Shown in pieces: positions 1 to 10,178 of a stretch of 64,000 nt of DNA. The translations under genes and the position numbers were made by a program. A model generated the notes under the pieces. That model did not search any database. It was not told the origin of the DNA and was given only the letters and a program-made list of their open reading frames with translations. This DNA comes from Dendrobium chrysotoxum. Its lineage: Eukaryota; Streptophyta; Magnoliopsida; Asparagales; Orchidaceae. The stretch covers positions 2,418,001-2,482,000 of the forward strand of contig CM034315.1 in NCBI GenBank assembly GCA_019925795.1, written 5' to 3'. Within the stretch, counting starts at the first letter, position 1, and each line of letters starts with the position of its first letter.

Positions 1-321
1 GCGATCTTAGGCTTGTTAGACTCTTCTCGTCGAGCCGCTCGATTCGACTATAAGCATGTCACATTTGGAGACCGTTTGATAATCCAAATTATGGTTTGAA
101 CCTTCCAAATATACTTCGGGTCTTTGATTTGGACCCATTTGAGCTCAGATTGGGTCCAATCTAGTTTTGTTGGATTCGTATTTCTGAGACGTTTAGTTCG
201 ACTATAAGTTTGCTGAAATCGGAGTTCAGATAATACCAGATTTAAAATTTGAAATTTTAAACTTGATTTTGCCTTGAGATTCGTGCCCGATCAAGATAAT
301 TTTTTGATGATATATCAATAC
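1..321 (-). repeat. LTR-E fragment, cut by the window edge
   Basis: This stretch matches 14455-14772 over about 320 bases, including the shared words GATTCGACTATAAGC, TTTGGACCCATTTG and GTGCCCGATCAAGATAAT. Read on the minus strand it starts TGATA at about 321, as an LTR would. It therefore looks like the first part of a minus-strand LTR that runs off the window. No coding region is seen in it. Confidence 0.6.
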
Positions 322-847
322 TCCACATGTGAATTGCAATTTTGTGATGACCGATGATCACAATCAATGATATTCCTACATGTTAGCGAGTGCTTGTAGT
401 CTTGAATTTATTGTTAATGCATTCAATTGATGGGTCCGAGAGGGAGTCTATGGTAGCCTTATTGCGACCGACACATGGTTCTAATGTTTTATAATGGATT
501 TTATACGGCTTTAATTGCTTTCTATAATGAAGAATTGGACTCATATATTGTAATAAAACTAATAAAAAAATATCTAATAATCATCCTATATACCCCCCTC
601 GCACGGTAACATGGATTCGCCCATGGTCCATATGACTTATAAAAATGAGCCAACAATTGGAAGAGTAGAACAAATAGATGGGAGATGATGTGGGCAATGG
701 TGAAAATATGACCCTTTTGCTAATGATGAAGCAAATGATGCTCTCGCTCTTGCTAAAGAAAACCTCATAAGGGTTAAAGGAAAGTATGACGGAATGTCAT
801 TGGGAGCAAACTTAGCAATAGTAGGACTAGTTAAATCAAACATTATA
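322..847. other. Intergenic; possible short exon remnant at 714-850
   Basis: No clear gene is present. From 714 to 850 one plus frame reads YDPFANDEANDALALAK and then KGKYDGMSLGANLAIVGLV before a stop, which looks more like real protein than chance. I do not recognise the family. The capture element inserted at 847/848, at the end of this reading frame; joining across the insertion adds only a few codons before a stop. Confidence 0.25.
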
Positions 848-1068
848 TGATGTGGAACATCCTAGCTAATAGTTCTCCTTAGGAATATCTTATCTAGTTT
901 GTTAGAATCTTCTATAGCTAGTTTATATAAGTATGCATTGTAGTAGGAAAGGTATCTTGGAATGAAATATTAATCTCTTTGAAGCCTTAGAGCTTTTGTT
1001 TGCCATTATTCCCTGGATTGGGATAAACCTTTCTTGTTTGTCCGATTCTTCCGATGATCACCACATTA
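848..1068 (+). repeat. 5' LTR of the capture element
   Basis: It begins TGATGTGGAACATCC and aligns with 3181-3415 nearly throughout; the main difference is about 13 extra bases in the 3' copy around 3238-3250. It ends just before the primer-binding site. Confidence 0.85.
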
Positions 1069-1071
1069 GTT

Positions 1072-1084
1072 TGGTATCAGAGAC
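1072..1084 (+). promoter_or_regulatory. Primer-binding site (initiator Met tRNA type)
   Basis: TGGTATCAGAGAC lies three bases after the 5' LTR. It matches the usual plant retrotransposon site TGGTATCAGAGC except near its end. Confidence 0.75.
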
Positions 1085-1090
1085 TGGAGC

Positions 1091-2052
1091 TTGCGAAGTT
1101 CGATGGACTGCAGAAGAAGGTCAGCTGTCGACGACATTCGAAGCCGAAGAATAAGAATGGTGGAAGGTGATGATCGACGCCGAGGAAGGTGGGATGTCGA
1201 CGATAATCGAAGCCGTATTGACTTCTATCAAGCTCAAGTGAAGGTATCACTTGATCGAGTAGACAAAAATCTTGATCGGATAGACAAAAATCTTCATTCC
1301 ATAAGGAGAATGTGAATGTCATCGGCGACCATACCGGCATTTTCGTCTTCGCTCCTCTCATTCGCTTCACGCGAACATCGCCAGTTCCGCAATCAACCCA
1401 CCGTGGATGACTACTACCCTCCGCTCGAGCTTCCTCTCTGATGGCGTGATCCCCCTCGGTTCCAACACTCGAATTGACCTCCTCGCCTCCACATACAACC
1501 ACGACTGAATCAAGCCTAACCCAACTCCAAAGTCTATCGCCTATGGATGCTGCGAAGCAAGGCCACTTTATCTCCTCCAACCATAATTCCACCTCCACTT
1601 CTTCCGGCAATCCAACCCAGCACCCTCTTTCACAACCCGCGACCATTCCCACTCTCCAGCTCAATTTTGCATTCGTACCTACAGCCCGAGCAGATCCACA
1701 ACTCGCTGTTGATTTCGACTCGATCTCTCCTCCTGATGTTATATCAAAGCCTAATTCCACACTCGCCCGACATCCTACTCTCTTGCATAATTTATAGCTT
1801 CTGCATCTGCTTCCGTGCGCGACCTCTGTGCGACACAGCTCGTCAAATTGAGCTCCTCCGATATCGCAGACGATTGTGCCTCCACCTTCGCTCCACATCC
1901 CTGATCCCGTGTCCGCGAATGTCCTATCCACACAAACTACTCGACCCCCTCACCACGACCTCGTTCGCATGGGCCATGAAGTCCACCTGGAGTATGGTGT
2001 AGGATGTGTTGAGGAGGATGTCCAACCGCCGGATCTGTGCTTCGAACAATGT
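1091..2052 (+). other. Interior of capture element, unassigned GC-rich part
   Basis: The first 225 bases (1091-1315) form a short open frame rich in Arg and Asp with the repeated phrase DRVDKNLDRIDKNL; this could be a remnant of the element's own leader or gag, but I cannot identify it. From about 1320 to 2050 the DNA is clearly richer in GC, and reads in pieces such as PPWMTTTLRSSFLSDG and MDAAKQGHFISSNHNSTSTS. This is probably further captured exon sequence from an unknown source. The long minus-strand frame over 1077-1931 has no recognisable domain and is treated as a shadow. Confidence 0.4.
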
Positions 2053-2240
2053 CATATCCGCATGGGCGAAAATTACCTTAATGGCTCCATTCCTAGAGGC
2101 CTCTTTAGCCTTCACAATCTCGCTTAGGTTGAGCTGCAGGATAATCTACTCACCGGTGGATTCCCCAACACCAATAAATCTCTGATCTCATCCAATCTCG
2201 GCCAGATCATCCTCTCGAACAATCACCTCTCTGAGATCGG
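2053..2240 (+). pseudogene. Captured fragment of a BAM/CLAVATA1-like LRR receptor kinase
   Basis: The plus frame from 2053 reads HIRMGENYLNGSIPRGLFSL, then, after an in-frame TAG, VELQDNLLTGGFPN and NLGQIILSNNHLS. This is the consecutive leucine-rich-repeat pattern (LxxLxLxxNxLxGxxP) of the extracellular domain of BAM1/BAM2/CLV1-type receptors, which bind CLE peptides at the plasma membrane. Only about three repeats are present, with no signal peptide, transmembrane segment or kinase from the same gene. The internal stop and lack of context make it a non-functional gene piece carried by the LTR element. The LRR family is clear; the BAM subgroup is from remembered family consensus. Confidence 0.7.
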
Positions 2241-2322
2241 CCGGCTACAACAACTGTCCAGTCGTAACATCTTTTTCAGTCGTATCACTCTGGAGATCAG
2301 CGAGTGTAGTTCTGAAGATGAA

Positions 2323-2803
2323 ATGGAGCAATCAGAAGCCCATACAGATTCGAATGCTGATATGGACGATGACGAAGGGTGCGCCATTCGTTCTATTTCA
2401 GACCTCCTGAACCATGAGCCAGATGCTGATCTCGACCTAACACTAGAGGAACACACTTCCTCAACTCCCTCTCTCAATCCACCCATGCCCGACTCCGTCG
2501 ATTCCTTGATACACGCTGGTGACAAACTTGTTATTGTGGATTTCTACTCCCCCGATTGTGGAGGCTGCAAATCCCTTCATCCAAAGATTTGTCAGTTTAC
2601 GGAGCAGAACCCCAAGATTTTGGAGTTTGGCCTTGCAAAGCTTGTTGGCATCAATGAAAGCCAAAGAAACAAAAAACTGAATGCTAGAACATTGCTCCAG
2701 AATACATAATGCGCGGCATGCTCTCTAGTAAATCAGATGTTTTCAGCTACAGAATGTTGGTGCTGGATATTATAACAGGAAGTGTACAAATGCTTGATGA
2801 GAA
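2323..2803 (+). pseudogene. Captured chimera: ACHT-type thioredoxin fragment fused to CRK-type receptor kinase fragment
   Basis: The open frame 2323-2709 has 128 residues. Residues 1-57 are acidic and unassigned. Residues about 58-97 match atypical Cys-His-rich chloroplast thioredoxins: VIVDFYSPDCGGCKSLHPK with the CGGC redox motif at residues 79-82. At about residue 98 the frame passes straight into kinase subdomain VII (KILEFGLAKLVGINESQ, with EFG where DFG is expected). After a frameshift and stop near 2707, another frame from 2691 continues with IAPEYIMRGMLSSKSDVFSY and LDIITG, the APE region of cysteine-rich receptor kinases. The join of two unrelated genes in one frame suggests template switching or exon joining inside a retroelement. 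There is no complete domain, so function is unlikely; a transcript may still be made from the LTR. Confidence 0.75.
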
Positions 2804-3180
2804 GTCCACTGACAAAGTTATTCCAACGCCATGCTCACAAGCTGCTCGACGTAATGTCTTTGATGACTTCGGGTAGTTAGGTGTTGATGATTTCCTTGCT
2901 GAGATTGATTTAATATTTCAGGACAACAACATAACAACATCAGAGATGATGGATGATCATCTTCGCGGGAAGGCAACATCTCCCCACATTAGCCACTTTC
3001 CAGTGATGCTTATTGTATCTCAAGCATGGCAGTTGTATGTTGCTTTTCATCTTCTAAGGCTTTTTGCATTCCAAAATGATTTAATTATGATAAGAGAAGC
3101 AATGGATCTGAGATGCAAAGTCGTCGACTCAGGAGGATTGCGCCTCAATGGAGTCGAGTCCTTTTGTCGCTAGGGGAGTA
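2804..3180 (+). other. 3' interior of capture element and polypurine tract
   Basis: One frame near 2881 reads VDDFLAEIDLIFQDNNITTSE, which looks protein-like but is not recognised. From about 2946 an open frame of 75 codons runs to 3173 with no known domain. The last bases, AGGGGAGTA, form the polypurine tract next to the 3' LTR. Confidence 0.45.
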
Positions 3181-3415
3181 TGATGTGGAACATCCTAGCT
3201 AATAGTTCTCCTTAGGAATATTTTATCTAGTTTGTTATAAGTTTTTTCTAGAATCTTCTATAGCTAGTTTATATAATTATGCATTGTAGTAGGAAAGGTA
3301 TCATGGAGTGAAATATTAATTTCTTTGAAGCCTTAGAGCTTTTGTTTTCCATTGTTCCCTGGACTGGGATTAAACCCTTCTTGCTTGTTCGATTCTTCTG
3401 ACGATCACCATATCA
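3181..3415 (+). repeat. 3' LTR of the capture element
   Basis: It starts TGATGTGGAACATCC directly after the polypurine tract and ends ATATCA at 3415, followed by the TTATA target duplication. It matches 848-1068 apart from a short internal insertion and scattered substitutions, so the insertion is not very recent. Confidence 0.85.
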
Positions 3416-3462
3416 TTATAGGCAAAAATTAGAAGAAGGCTAAAGCTAACTGAAATAATAAT

Positions 3463-3640
3463 TAGGGGTGTCAATTTCGGGTCATGGGTCAAGTTCGGGT
3501 TGAATCGGGAACTGACCTGGGATTATTCAGGTCAACCAGAACCCGAACCGTTTTTACAGATGGGTCCATTTTTTGGACCCAAACTCGACCTGCTTCGGGT
3601 TTGGGTTCGGGTCAACCCGAACTGACATGAAATGGATCGA
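3463..3640 (+). mobile_element. hAT-like element end with GGGTC-rich subterminal region
   Basis: It begins TAGGGGTGTCAA and runs into degenerate GGGTC/GACCC words, exactly like the ends of the elements at 29811, 57459 and 60763. Only this end is recognisable; no matching TTGACACCCCTA end with an ATAATAAT duplication was found downstream, so the other end is lost or lies beyond the LTR-D insertion. Confidence 0.6.
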
Positions 3641-4326
3641 CTCAAAATCGTCAGAAGCTTTCTTTCGTTGTTCCGTTCACCAAATCCCATAAATTTGTCA
3701 GAATCAACAACAACGAAATCAGGTCCAACGACAGTTTTGAAGGTTTCTTCCGTTCACTCCCAGCAGCACATTCTTGGCTAAAGCAAATCAGAAAAGAGAG
3801 TGGAGTGGATTCCTCAGTGTTCTCGGTCCATGAAAATGGCCATGAGTGGACTGTCTCTTGGAAGACGAAGTCAGTGCTGAGGTGGGGATGCTCCACAATC
3901 TCCCCAAGCTCATTGGGAGACAGTGGATAAGCCGGAGAGAGTATCGCTGGAGAGAGTATCGCCAGCGATGAAGGCTATATGAATATATGATGGCAGCCTT
4001 AGCTGCAACGACCTCAACATCTTGCAAGGAGAGGGTGGTCGGCTGAGGCAGCAACGCTAGCGTCAAGCTCGAGAAAGTTGAGACTTGAGAAAGGCCAGGA
4101 CCGCGAGTGTGGGCAGTGGGCAGAGTTTGTGAGTCTGTGAGTGCTGGCGGAGTTCGCGACTACGAGTGAGGGCAGCGGGAGGAGTTCGCGAGTGTGGGCA
4201 GCGGCAGCAATTATGGAGGCAGTCGGTGAGTCATGAGTGCGGGCAACGGGTGGAGTCCTACTTCAGGTAGAACTCTAATGACAGGCGAAAGTCTGGTGTC
4301 AGGTAGAAATTTGAAGTAGGACTTAT
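3641..4326. other. Unassigned, possibly interior of the hAT-like element
   Basis: One plus frame near 3690 runs about 75 codons with pieces such as FEGFFRSLPAAHSWLKQ and HENGHEWTVSWKTKSVLR. I do not recognise it; it could be captured coding sequence. From about 4080 to 4330 the DNA is a degenerate GA-rich repeat (GTGGGCAGNGGNNGAGTTNGCGAGT and variants). No functional gene is supported. Confidence 0.3.
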
Positions 4327-6150
4327 AGAATCCTGATCATTCTCACACTCCTGAACCTCTTCCATGACCTAAAATCATTTAAACTATATATAATAAGATA
4401 AAGAGCCCAGCATATCACTAAAATCTTATAACTAATATTAAAGCACAGTAAAGAAGCAGTATGCAAGTCATTAGTCAATTAATAATAGTAATAGTCGTAT
4501 GATCAAGAATTGGTGCAGAAATAATAAAACTCACATGCAGTAGTAGTTCAATATATAAATAATAAAATATTATTATATAAAAGACAATAAAATAGTATAG
4601 TGGGGAAACCAGTATGGATTTCGAATCGATAAATCAGCAGTCGTATCAGTACTATCAATTAGTAAAAATATCATATAAAATGGTAAAATCAAAGCATTAG
4701 TAAAGACCATCAGAATTATATCAATACAGTAAAACCCAATAATGATGTACACATATTATCGAGTTATTTTATATCAGTGTTAAATCAGTATCTTAATCGC
4801 ATATTTAATATATCATGTGCTCAATATATTACCATATGCTCAGTATTAGTATAATGAATCAATAATAGTAATAGTGAATTAATAGTGGTATCAATGATAG
4901 TTTAGTAATTGTATCTATGTCTATATCGATATCAGTAAATCCGTAGTAGTAAAAGAATGAAATAACAGTACATACGTACAGTGATAGTAAATCAATACAG
5001 TATCAGTAAAGCTGTATAATAATAATAAATTTGTAGCACTCATTTTAGAAGTCACACTAAATAAATAAGAAATTCTGACTATCACAGTATTTTTTAGTAA
5101 TTAGTAGTCGGTAATCATTGGCTTAGTAAATAGAGTTGTTACTCTTTGGCTATGGGTATAGTAATAACTCCTTATAACTCCCAATTATTATATCGTTGTA
5201 TTAGTAGAGAATAATAATATTTAAAGGAAATCTTATAGGCCCGCCGTCCTGTATAAGTTAATCAATCTCCAACCATTGGGTTAACCCGTCTTTACTTATC
5301 TTTTACACAAGCACATTATTATCAAAGTAAAATAACAATAATAGTTTCCAGCAATTACTCAATCACATATCTACATTAATTTTCAATACATTGCAGTAAA
5401 TAAAGCATAATTGAGCATAATTAAAAGAGTGGTAAAATATCATAATGGTGGGCAACAAAAAATCTTACTGAACATAAATCATATTTTAAAAAATTAATCA
5501 AAATTCCACAGATTATACATAATAACATTCTGAAGTTTTAATAAAATTAAAACACTATTTTTGAATGCCAAAATAAATTTCTTAATTAATAGAAATTGTT
5601 ATTTTTCAAAATCAGCCTACGAAAAAAATCAAATAAATATTCAAAATATTTATAATCTCAATCTCTATAACATATAAAAAATTACGTAAAGAAAGTTTTA
5701 TCAATACAAAATATCCTCATTTTTTCATATAAAAAATACAAATTTGATCGAAAAAAATTCAAAAAGATAAAAATTAAAATCAGAAATAGGATAATGGTTT
5801 CTTACAATGAGACAAGCAAATCTCTCAACAAGATCGACGGACGAAAATCGCTCTACGTCCTACAAACTCAAGCTTCTCTTTTCTCTCTTATTTCTTTCTT
5901 TCTCTGTTTCTCTGTTTGGCCAGACAAAAGGGAGAGGCTTATAATGGATTCATATTTTATAATAAAATATTAATATGATATTAATATAATTATTTAATTT
6001 AATTAATTTTCAGTATAAAAACCAAATAAATTCTTTTGGAGTTTTAAAAATTATAAAAATATATTCATAAGATAGTTCATTTTATTTAAAAAATTCTGAT
6101 GAAATTGGCTTGCAAAATGAAACATGACGGTCCTAAAACCCCTACTTATA
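4327..6150 (-). repeat. LTR-D fragment (Gypsy-like), minus strand
   Basis: Its reverse complement aligns in order with the solo LTR at 52316-55450: the blocks around TTTGCTTGTCTCATTGTAAG, TACTGATACGACTGCTG, TTTATTATTTCTGCAC and CAATTCTTGATCATACGAC have counterparts there. The last 230 bases or so of the LTR are missing at the low-coordinate side. It is strongly diverged and AT-rich, with no coding region. Confidence 0.65.
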
Positions 6151-6224
6151 TCTAGAGGTGTCAATTTCTTAAGGATTTGCACTAATATCAAAATAGTACA
6201 ATAAAATTAGAATAATTAAAACAC
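6151..6224. other. Short junction with hAT-like terminal word
   Basis: TAGAGGTGTCAATTTC at 6153 resembles the hAT-like terminus TAGGGGTGTCAA, but nothing further of such an element is visible. Confidence 0.2.
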
Positions 6225-6852
6225 TGCAATATCTATGCTATGACAAAGGCAATTTGTGATTTAAACTTATAATGACTCCTAAGAAAATTATCTAATTGGG
6301 TTAAAATACGAGCATTGCGGTGGTCAACATTATTAGAATAAGCAATCGAACAAATTCGACAATCTCAGAAAAATGGTTTTTTGAATTTTTCAGGCACATA
6401 TGGTAATTACCAAAAGTGGAATCTTTTGATGGAAGAAAGTAAGGGCATAAGAGATATCACCCTCACCGGCGATTGCCTATTTCATGACATTGGTGAAGAT
6501 GAGAGTTTTACTTGCTCGATGGAAGGCCTTCATTGATAAGATTAAAAATATTCAAATTATGGTTGCCAAAACACATTTTAAAGATTGATCGTGACAATGA
6601 TTCAACCAAAAAATGTGTATCAATCAGCTTTTATAGCTTGGAAGAGAGTGGATAAGCATATCTAATGATTTATGGGAAATGTTGGAGATATAGGCTTGGA
6701 GGGAGTTCGATGCCTTTAAAGATAAATGTGGCAAAACTTAGTTCTAATAGCAACAACATCAATGTTGCTTGCGACACTAAGTGGAGCTATTTAGATAAAT
6801 CTCTAGTTTATTACAAACATTATTTTAATCCATCACTAAATTCAGGGGTGGA
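6225..6852 (+). pseudogene. DUF295-a, decayed F-box/DUF295 pseudogene (3' half only)
   Basis: The DNA aligns with the second half of DUF295-c (48055-48600). Shared landmarks are GACAAAGGCA, the CATATGGTGATTG-like word that encodes HAYGDCQ in the intact copies, the SLLMEGS block, and NSNNINVACD near 6745. About 65 foreign bases interrupt it at roughly 6250-6312, and there are many stops and frameshifts; the longest open frame is 6665-6913. The F-box and the first half of the DUF295 domain are absent. DUF295 (PF03478) proteins are plant F-box or KIB-type beta-propeller proteins, thought to be substrate adaptors of SCF ubiquitin ligases. This copy is the most decayed of the four and certainly non-functional. 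Confidence 0.85.
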
Positions 6853-7482
6853 ACTAGCCTTAGTTCTTAGGAGAGGCAAACTTATAAATAATATATCTAC
6901 ACAATGTATTTAATTCTGCTAGGGAAAATCGCCTAAAGATCTAATATTTTAATTCTTTTAGGGGGGTAATTGCTTAAAAACTCTTATAATAAAGAGTAAG
7001 AAAAAGATGGAGGGGGACAAGTTGAACACCCCCCCCCCCCCCCTGGCTACTGTTAGAGATCTAATTTTTAGAGAAGAGCTGATGGGGCAAAGAGTAAGGG
7101 TTGGGGAGATGGAGACGTGGCCAATAATACAGCCCTTTTAACGTGAATCAATTACAATAGCCTAGCAGAATTGAATTATTCACATTTATTTTAATTGTAA
7201 AAAATTTCTTCTTACAAGTTAAATAATATTTACATGGATGGGTAATGGCAATTTTGTAATTTTTTATTTAATTACTCGACCACAATAAATTTTCTAGCAC
7301 ATATAAAAATTGGAATGTTACCATATGAAAAATATTTAGGTACTAACTTTAAAAGATGTGGAGAATGACTTATGGCCTTGTTAATATATCAATGGATCTT
7401 GATAATATCTTCAACCCTAAATGTAAGTTGGCTTGTATGACATGATCTTTTTTATATCAACTTCACTGACAAATAGAAAGGG
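6853..7482. other. Intergenic, poly(C) tract at 7029-7043
   Basis: No gene is seen. There is a run of about 15 C and then ordinary AT-rich sequence up to the LINE. Confidence 0.6.
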
Positions 7483-9749
7483 GTCTAATGCCTAACTCGC
7501 CTTTCATTGGCCGAAGTAGCTCCGCTCCGTTAGGGTTTTCTCTCCCGGTGGCGCTGGCCGCTCGGGTTGATCCAACTATTGATATCAGGGAAGCTTTCTC
7601 TTCTCCTCTTATTTTTTGTTGTTCTTGTAGTTTTTTGTTGTGCTTTCTCGATTCATCCACCTCAGATTCTTCAAGGTCAGAATGGTGGTGAATCATTTTA
7701 ATGATCCTGATTTTTTGGATGTGTCGAAGAAATCACATTCTTTTCTGGATGCCCTCTGGTTTTTTCCTCTGATGCAAGTTTTCTTGAGCTCAAATTAAGC
7801 GACTACTTTTGGTGATTTACACTCTTTGTGGATCTCGGAGGAGGAGTTTCTTGTTCTTGCAGCTCCTCTTCAATTTGCGTTGGTTGGCAATTTTCCTTCA
7901 ATATCAAGCTCAATGATGACTTTTCAATTACCTTGCTTAATCCGTCGCATGTCTTGATTAAGTTTGTTAATGTTATAGGCTATAGCAGAGTTTCTTTATC
8001 ATAGATCTTACTTCGTTAATAATTGCTATATGAAATTGACCAAATAGTGTTCTTTATTTGATATTGGTGTTGAGTCCCCTATTATCCCCATTTGGATATC
8101 ATTCCTTAACTTGAGGCCTCATCTTTTCTCTCTCCGTATACTTCACGCTCAGGGTTCATTATTTGGCCATTCGTTAAAAGTTGACAATGCTACCTCTTTT
8201 GGATCTCGCCTCTCTGTTGTGCATGTTTTGGTTGAGCTTGACATTGCAAAAAAAAAAATTTGATAGAGTATGGCTAGGTCTTGAAAAGTTTGTGTATATT
8301 CAACATGTCGAGATAGAGTATTTTCCTCTCTGTTGTGTTCATTATAAATGTATTGGGCATTTGAGAGGTGATTGTCGCCACAAGTCATCTATCCCAGTGA
8401 ATAGTACTGTTAATGCTATTAATAATGTTACCTCTGATGGGAATGCAACTGGTGTTATGAAAACTTTTGATAATATAGCTACCCCTATTTTGATTTCTGC
8501 TTTATCGGTGAATGAGTTGGAGGTTAATGGGGATATTTGTGGTGAAACTACTAATGATGTGGATGAGGTGAATGTTGTGGCTGACAAGTCTTTGTGTCAT
8601 TTGGAGCTCATGGATAACATTATTGGTCTGGGTGTTGATGTTGCTAGGGAACTTGATAAATGTTTGGATGCTCAGGATGTGCCATTAAATTTTGATGTCT
8701 CTCTCCCAAGCACTGCTATACCCCAGATGATTGGTTCTTATAAGCTTCAGACTTCTCCTTTTGGTGAGATTGAACCCCTTGTTATTTCTGATTTGGGATG
8801 GCATGGGGTTCATATGGTTGCTAATAGTGTATGTACTTTCTCTCTTGTGTAATCCCCTATGGGTGTGGGGCTTTATGAAGTTAATTGGGTGAACTTAAAT
8901 GATACTTCTATGATTAATGCTATTGTTCCTACTATCTCGTCTTGTGGTTTTGATACAAATGATCAAGTGCCTCTCATAAATGTTCCAAATTCCATTATTT
9001 CTAATGATGCCTTGCTAGCTCATTTAGCGAAGGATATTGGTGCGGATCAACGTGAATGGTTAGTTGATTGTGATTCATCAGCTAATAGGCATAGTAGGGA
9101 GGAAATTGATGTGCTTGGGGATGATTCTCTAAACAATTATGGCTTAAGTGTTATTCGAAAAGCTGAGAAGGCTTTTACAAGAATTGTGGTAAACGTAGAA
9201 GGAGGAAATTAAAAAAAAAATTCCTTTTTCGATCCCTTTCTTTGTGCTGTTGGGTCCTTTTCTGTTTGGGTTGGGTGTGGGGGTTCTGGTTTAGTCGGTT
9301 GGTGTTGGGCTGGCTGTTTATTGTGCCTCTTGGCTTCTTGAGAGTTTATGCTCGTTTTTTTTTTTGTTGGGGGTTTGGCTTTTGGTTGGTGGTTCTGGCG
9401 TGCTCTTTGCTTGATTTCCTTTATTTCCTTGTTGTTTTCTTCCTATTTTTCTTTGTGTAGGTTGAATGTTCGCAGATGCTTCTCCTTGTTTTGGGGCCAG
9501 GTCGTATCATTGGTTGTTCATTTTTTCTAGATACTCTGTTTGGTCGTTTGTCTGGCTTCTTTTCTGTTAGGCTTTATTTTATATAAGTGCTTTTGTTGGT
9601 TCCTTTATCTTGTGCTTGCTTATTGTAATAGTTAGAACCAATTGCTCGTAGGTTTTTCTTTGAAGATTGTATTTTTTAGAGTGCTTGTGGTTATTTAAGG
9701 ACATGTAATTTTCTTCTTAGATTAACGCCTAGGCCCCTATGTGAATTTT

Positions 9750-9752
<3 letters not shown>
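7483..9752 (+). mobile_element. LINE-1, ORF1-only L1-type retroposon
   Basis: The 5' end carries a leader (CGTTAGGGTTTTCTCTCCC) shared with LINE-3 at 59183, followed by a decayed ORF1. After ORF1 (end near 9212) come about 540 bases of G/T-rich 3' sequence, ending in a block (TTAAGGACATGTAATTTTC) shared with LINE-2 and then a TA repeat. No reverse transcriptase or endonuclease (ORF2) is present. All three LINE copies in this window share this plan, so it is probably a real non-autonomous family. The limits are set by comparison; no target duplication was found for this copy. Confidence 0.7.
7682..9212 (+). pseudogene. LINE-1 ORF1: DUF4283/CCHC_4 nucleic-acid-binding protein, broken
   Basis: The start ATG at 7682 gives MVVNHFNDPDFLDVSKK, matching MVVNRLKDPNFLASVSR of LINE-3, which supports this start. 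A zinc knuckle of the CCHC_4 type follows near 8318: YFPLCCVHYKCIGHLRGDC, i.e. C-x2-C-like spacing followed by GH and C. The frame then continues as an acidic, Asn/Asp-rich C-terminal tail to about 9212, where KRRRKK-like basic residues end ORF1 in this family. ORF1 of plant L1 elements binds RNA and helps retrotransposition. Several frameshifts and stops break it (for example near 7800 and 8850), so no full-length protein is made. Confidence 0.7.

Positions 9753-9791
<39 letters not shown>
9753..9791. repeat. TA microsatellite at LINE-1 3' end
   Basis: About 19 TA units follow directly on the end of the LINE, as often happens where an A-rich tail has degenerated. Confidence 0.9.
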
Positions 9792-9794
<3 letters not shown>

Positions 9795-10178
9795 TTTATA
9801 CTTTTTTTTAAACTAAATACTTTCATTTGATCAACCTCGATTAAAAAAATATCACAATTTTAATACTCATATCATTCAAATATGATGCTGAGAAATTTTA
9901 TTTTTTATGGGAGATTTTTTTTGTTTTGATTTTGTATTAAATATGACTTTTCTGATCATAAAAGACAATTAATTAATTAGTGTGATTACAATATGGAAAA
10001 GTTTAGGATCCTTTAGATGAGCCAAGTTAATGCTTAAGATTCTACAAGTCTTCAGTGATGTGGATTTTCCACTAATTGGTGAAGCTGACATATTCGGCTT
10101 TAAATCTATCCTACACGCATATGATCTATATATCCATAGAATCAAATTGTTTGGTCGAACAACAACCATATGCATAAT
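9792..10178 (+). promoter_or_regulatory. Upstream region of SSP1, conserved among the peptide genes
   Basis: A block running from about 9900 (ATCATAAAAGACAA) through GAGCCAAGTTAATGCTTAAG and TTCTACAAGTCTTCA to GACATATTCGGCTTTAAATC recurs upstream of SSP2 (24050-24200) and SSP3 (56360-56490), and as an orphan at 13153-13480. It is conserved well beyond its surroundings, so it probably holds the promoter and 5' leader. No single TATA box stands out. Confidence 0.6.

Larger units (their letters stand above)
848..3415 (+). mobile_element. Small non-autonomous LTR retrotransposon carrying captured gene fragments
   Basis: Two direct repeats of about 220-235 bases bound the element. The 5' LTR is followed by a primer-binding site complementary to initiator Met tRNA (TGGTATCAGAG at 1072), and the 3' LTR is preceded by a purine-rich tract (AGGGGAGTA, ending 3180). 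The flanks carry a 5-base target duplication, TTATA, at 843-847 and 3416-3420. No gag, protease, integrase or reverse transcriptase is recognisable inside. The interior is richer in GC than its surroundings and holds pieces of cellular genes: a BAM-like LRR segment near 2053-2240, then a thioredoxin-like and a kinase segment at 2323-2803. Such an element must be moved by enzymes from another element. Loss of introns within the pieces would fit capture through RNA, but that is inference. Confidence 0.85.

Noticed and set aside
1077..1931. Minus-strand open frame of 284 codons
   Set aside because: It overlaps the LTR boundary and the primer-binding site and has no recognisable domain. The plus strand of the same element carries the captured LRR, thioredoxin and kinase fragments, so this is probably a shadow in GC-rich sequence.
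9242..9530. Hydrophobic Phe/Leu/Trp-rich frames that look like membrane proteins
   Set aside because: They lie in the G/T-rich 3' UTR of LINE-1. The same effect is seen on the minus strand at 49063-49459 in LINE-2.
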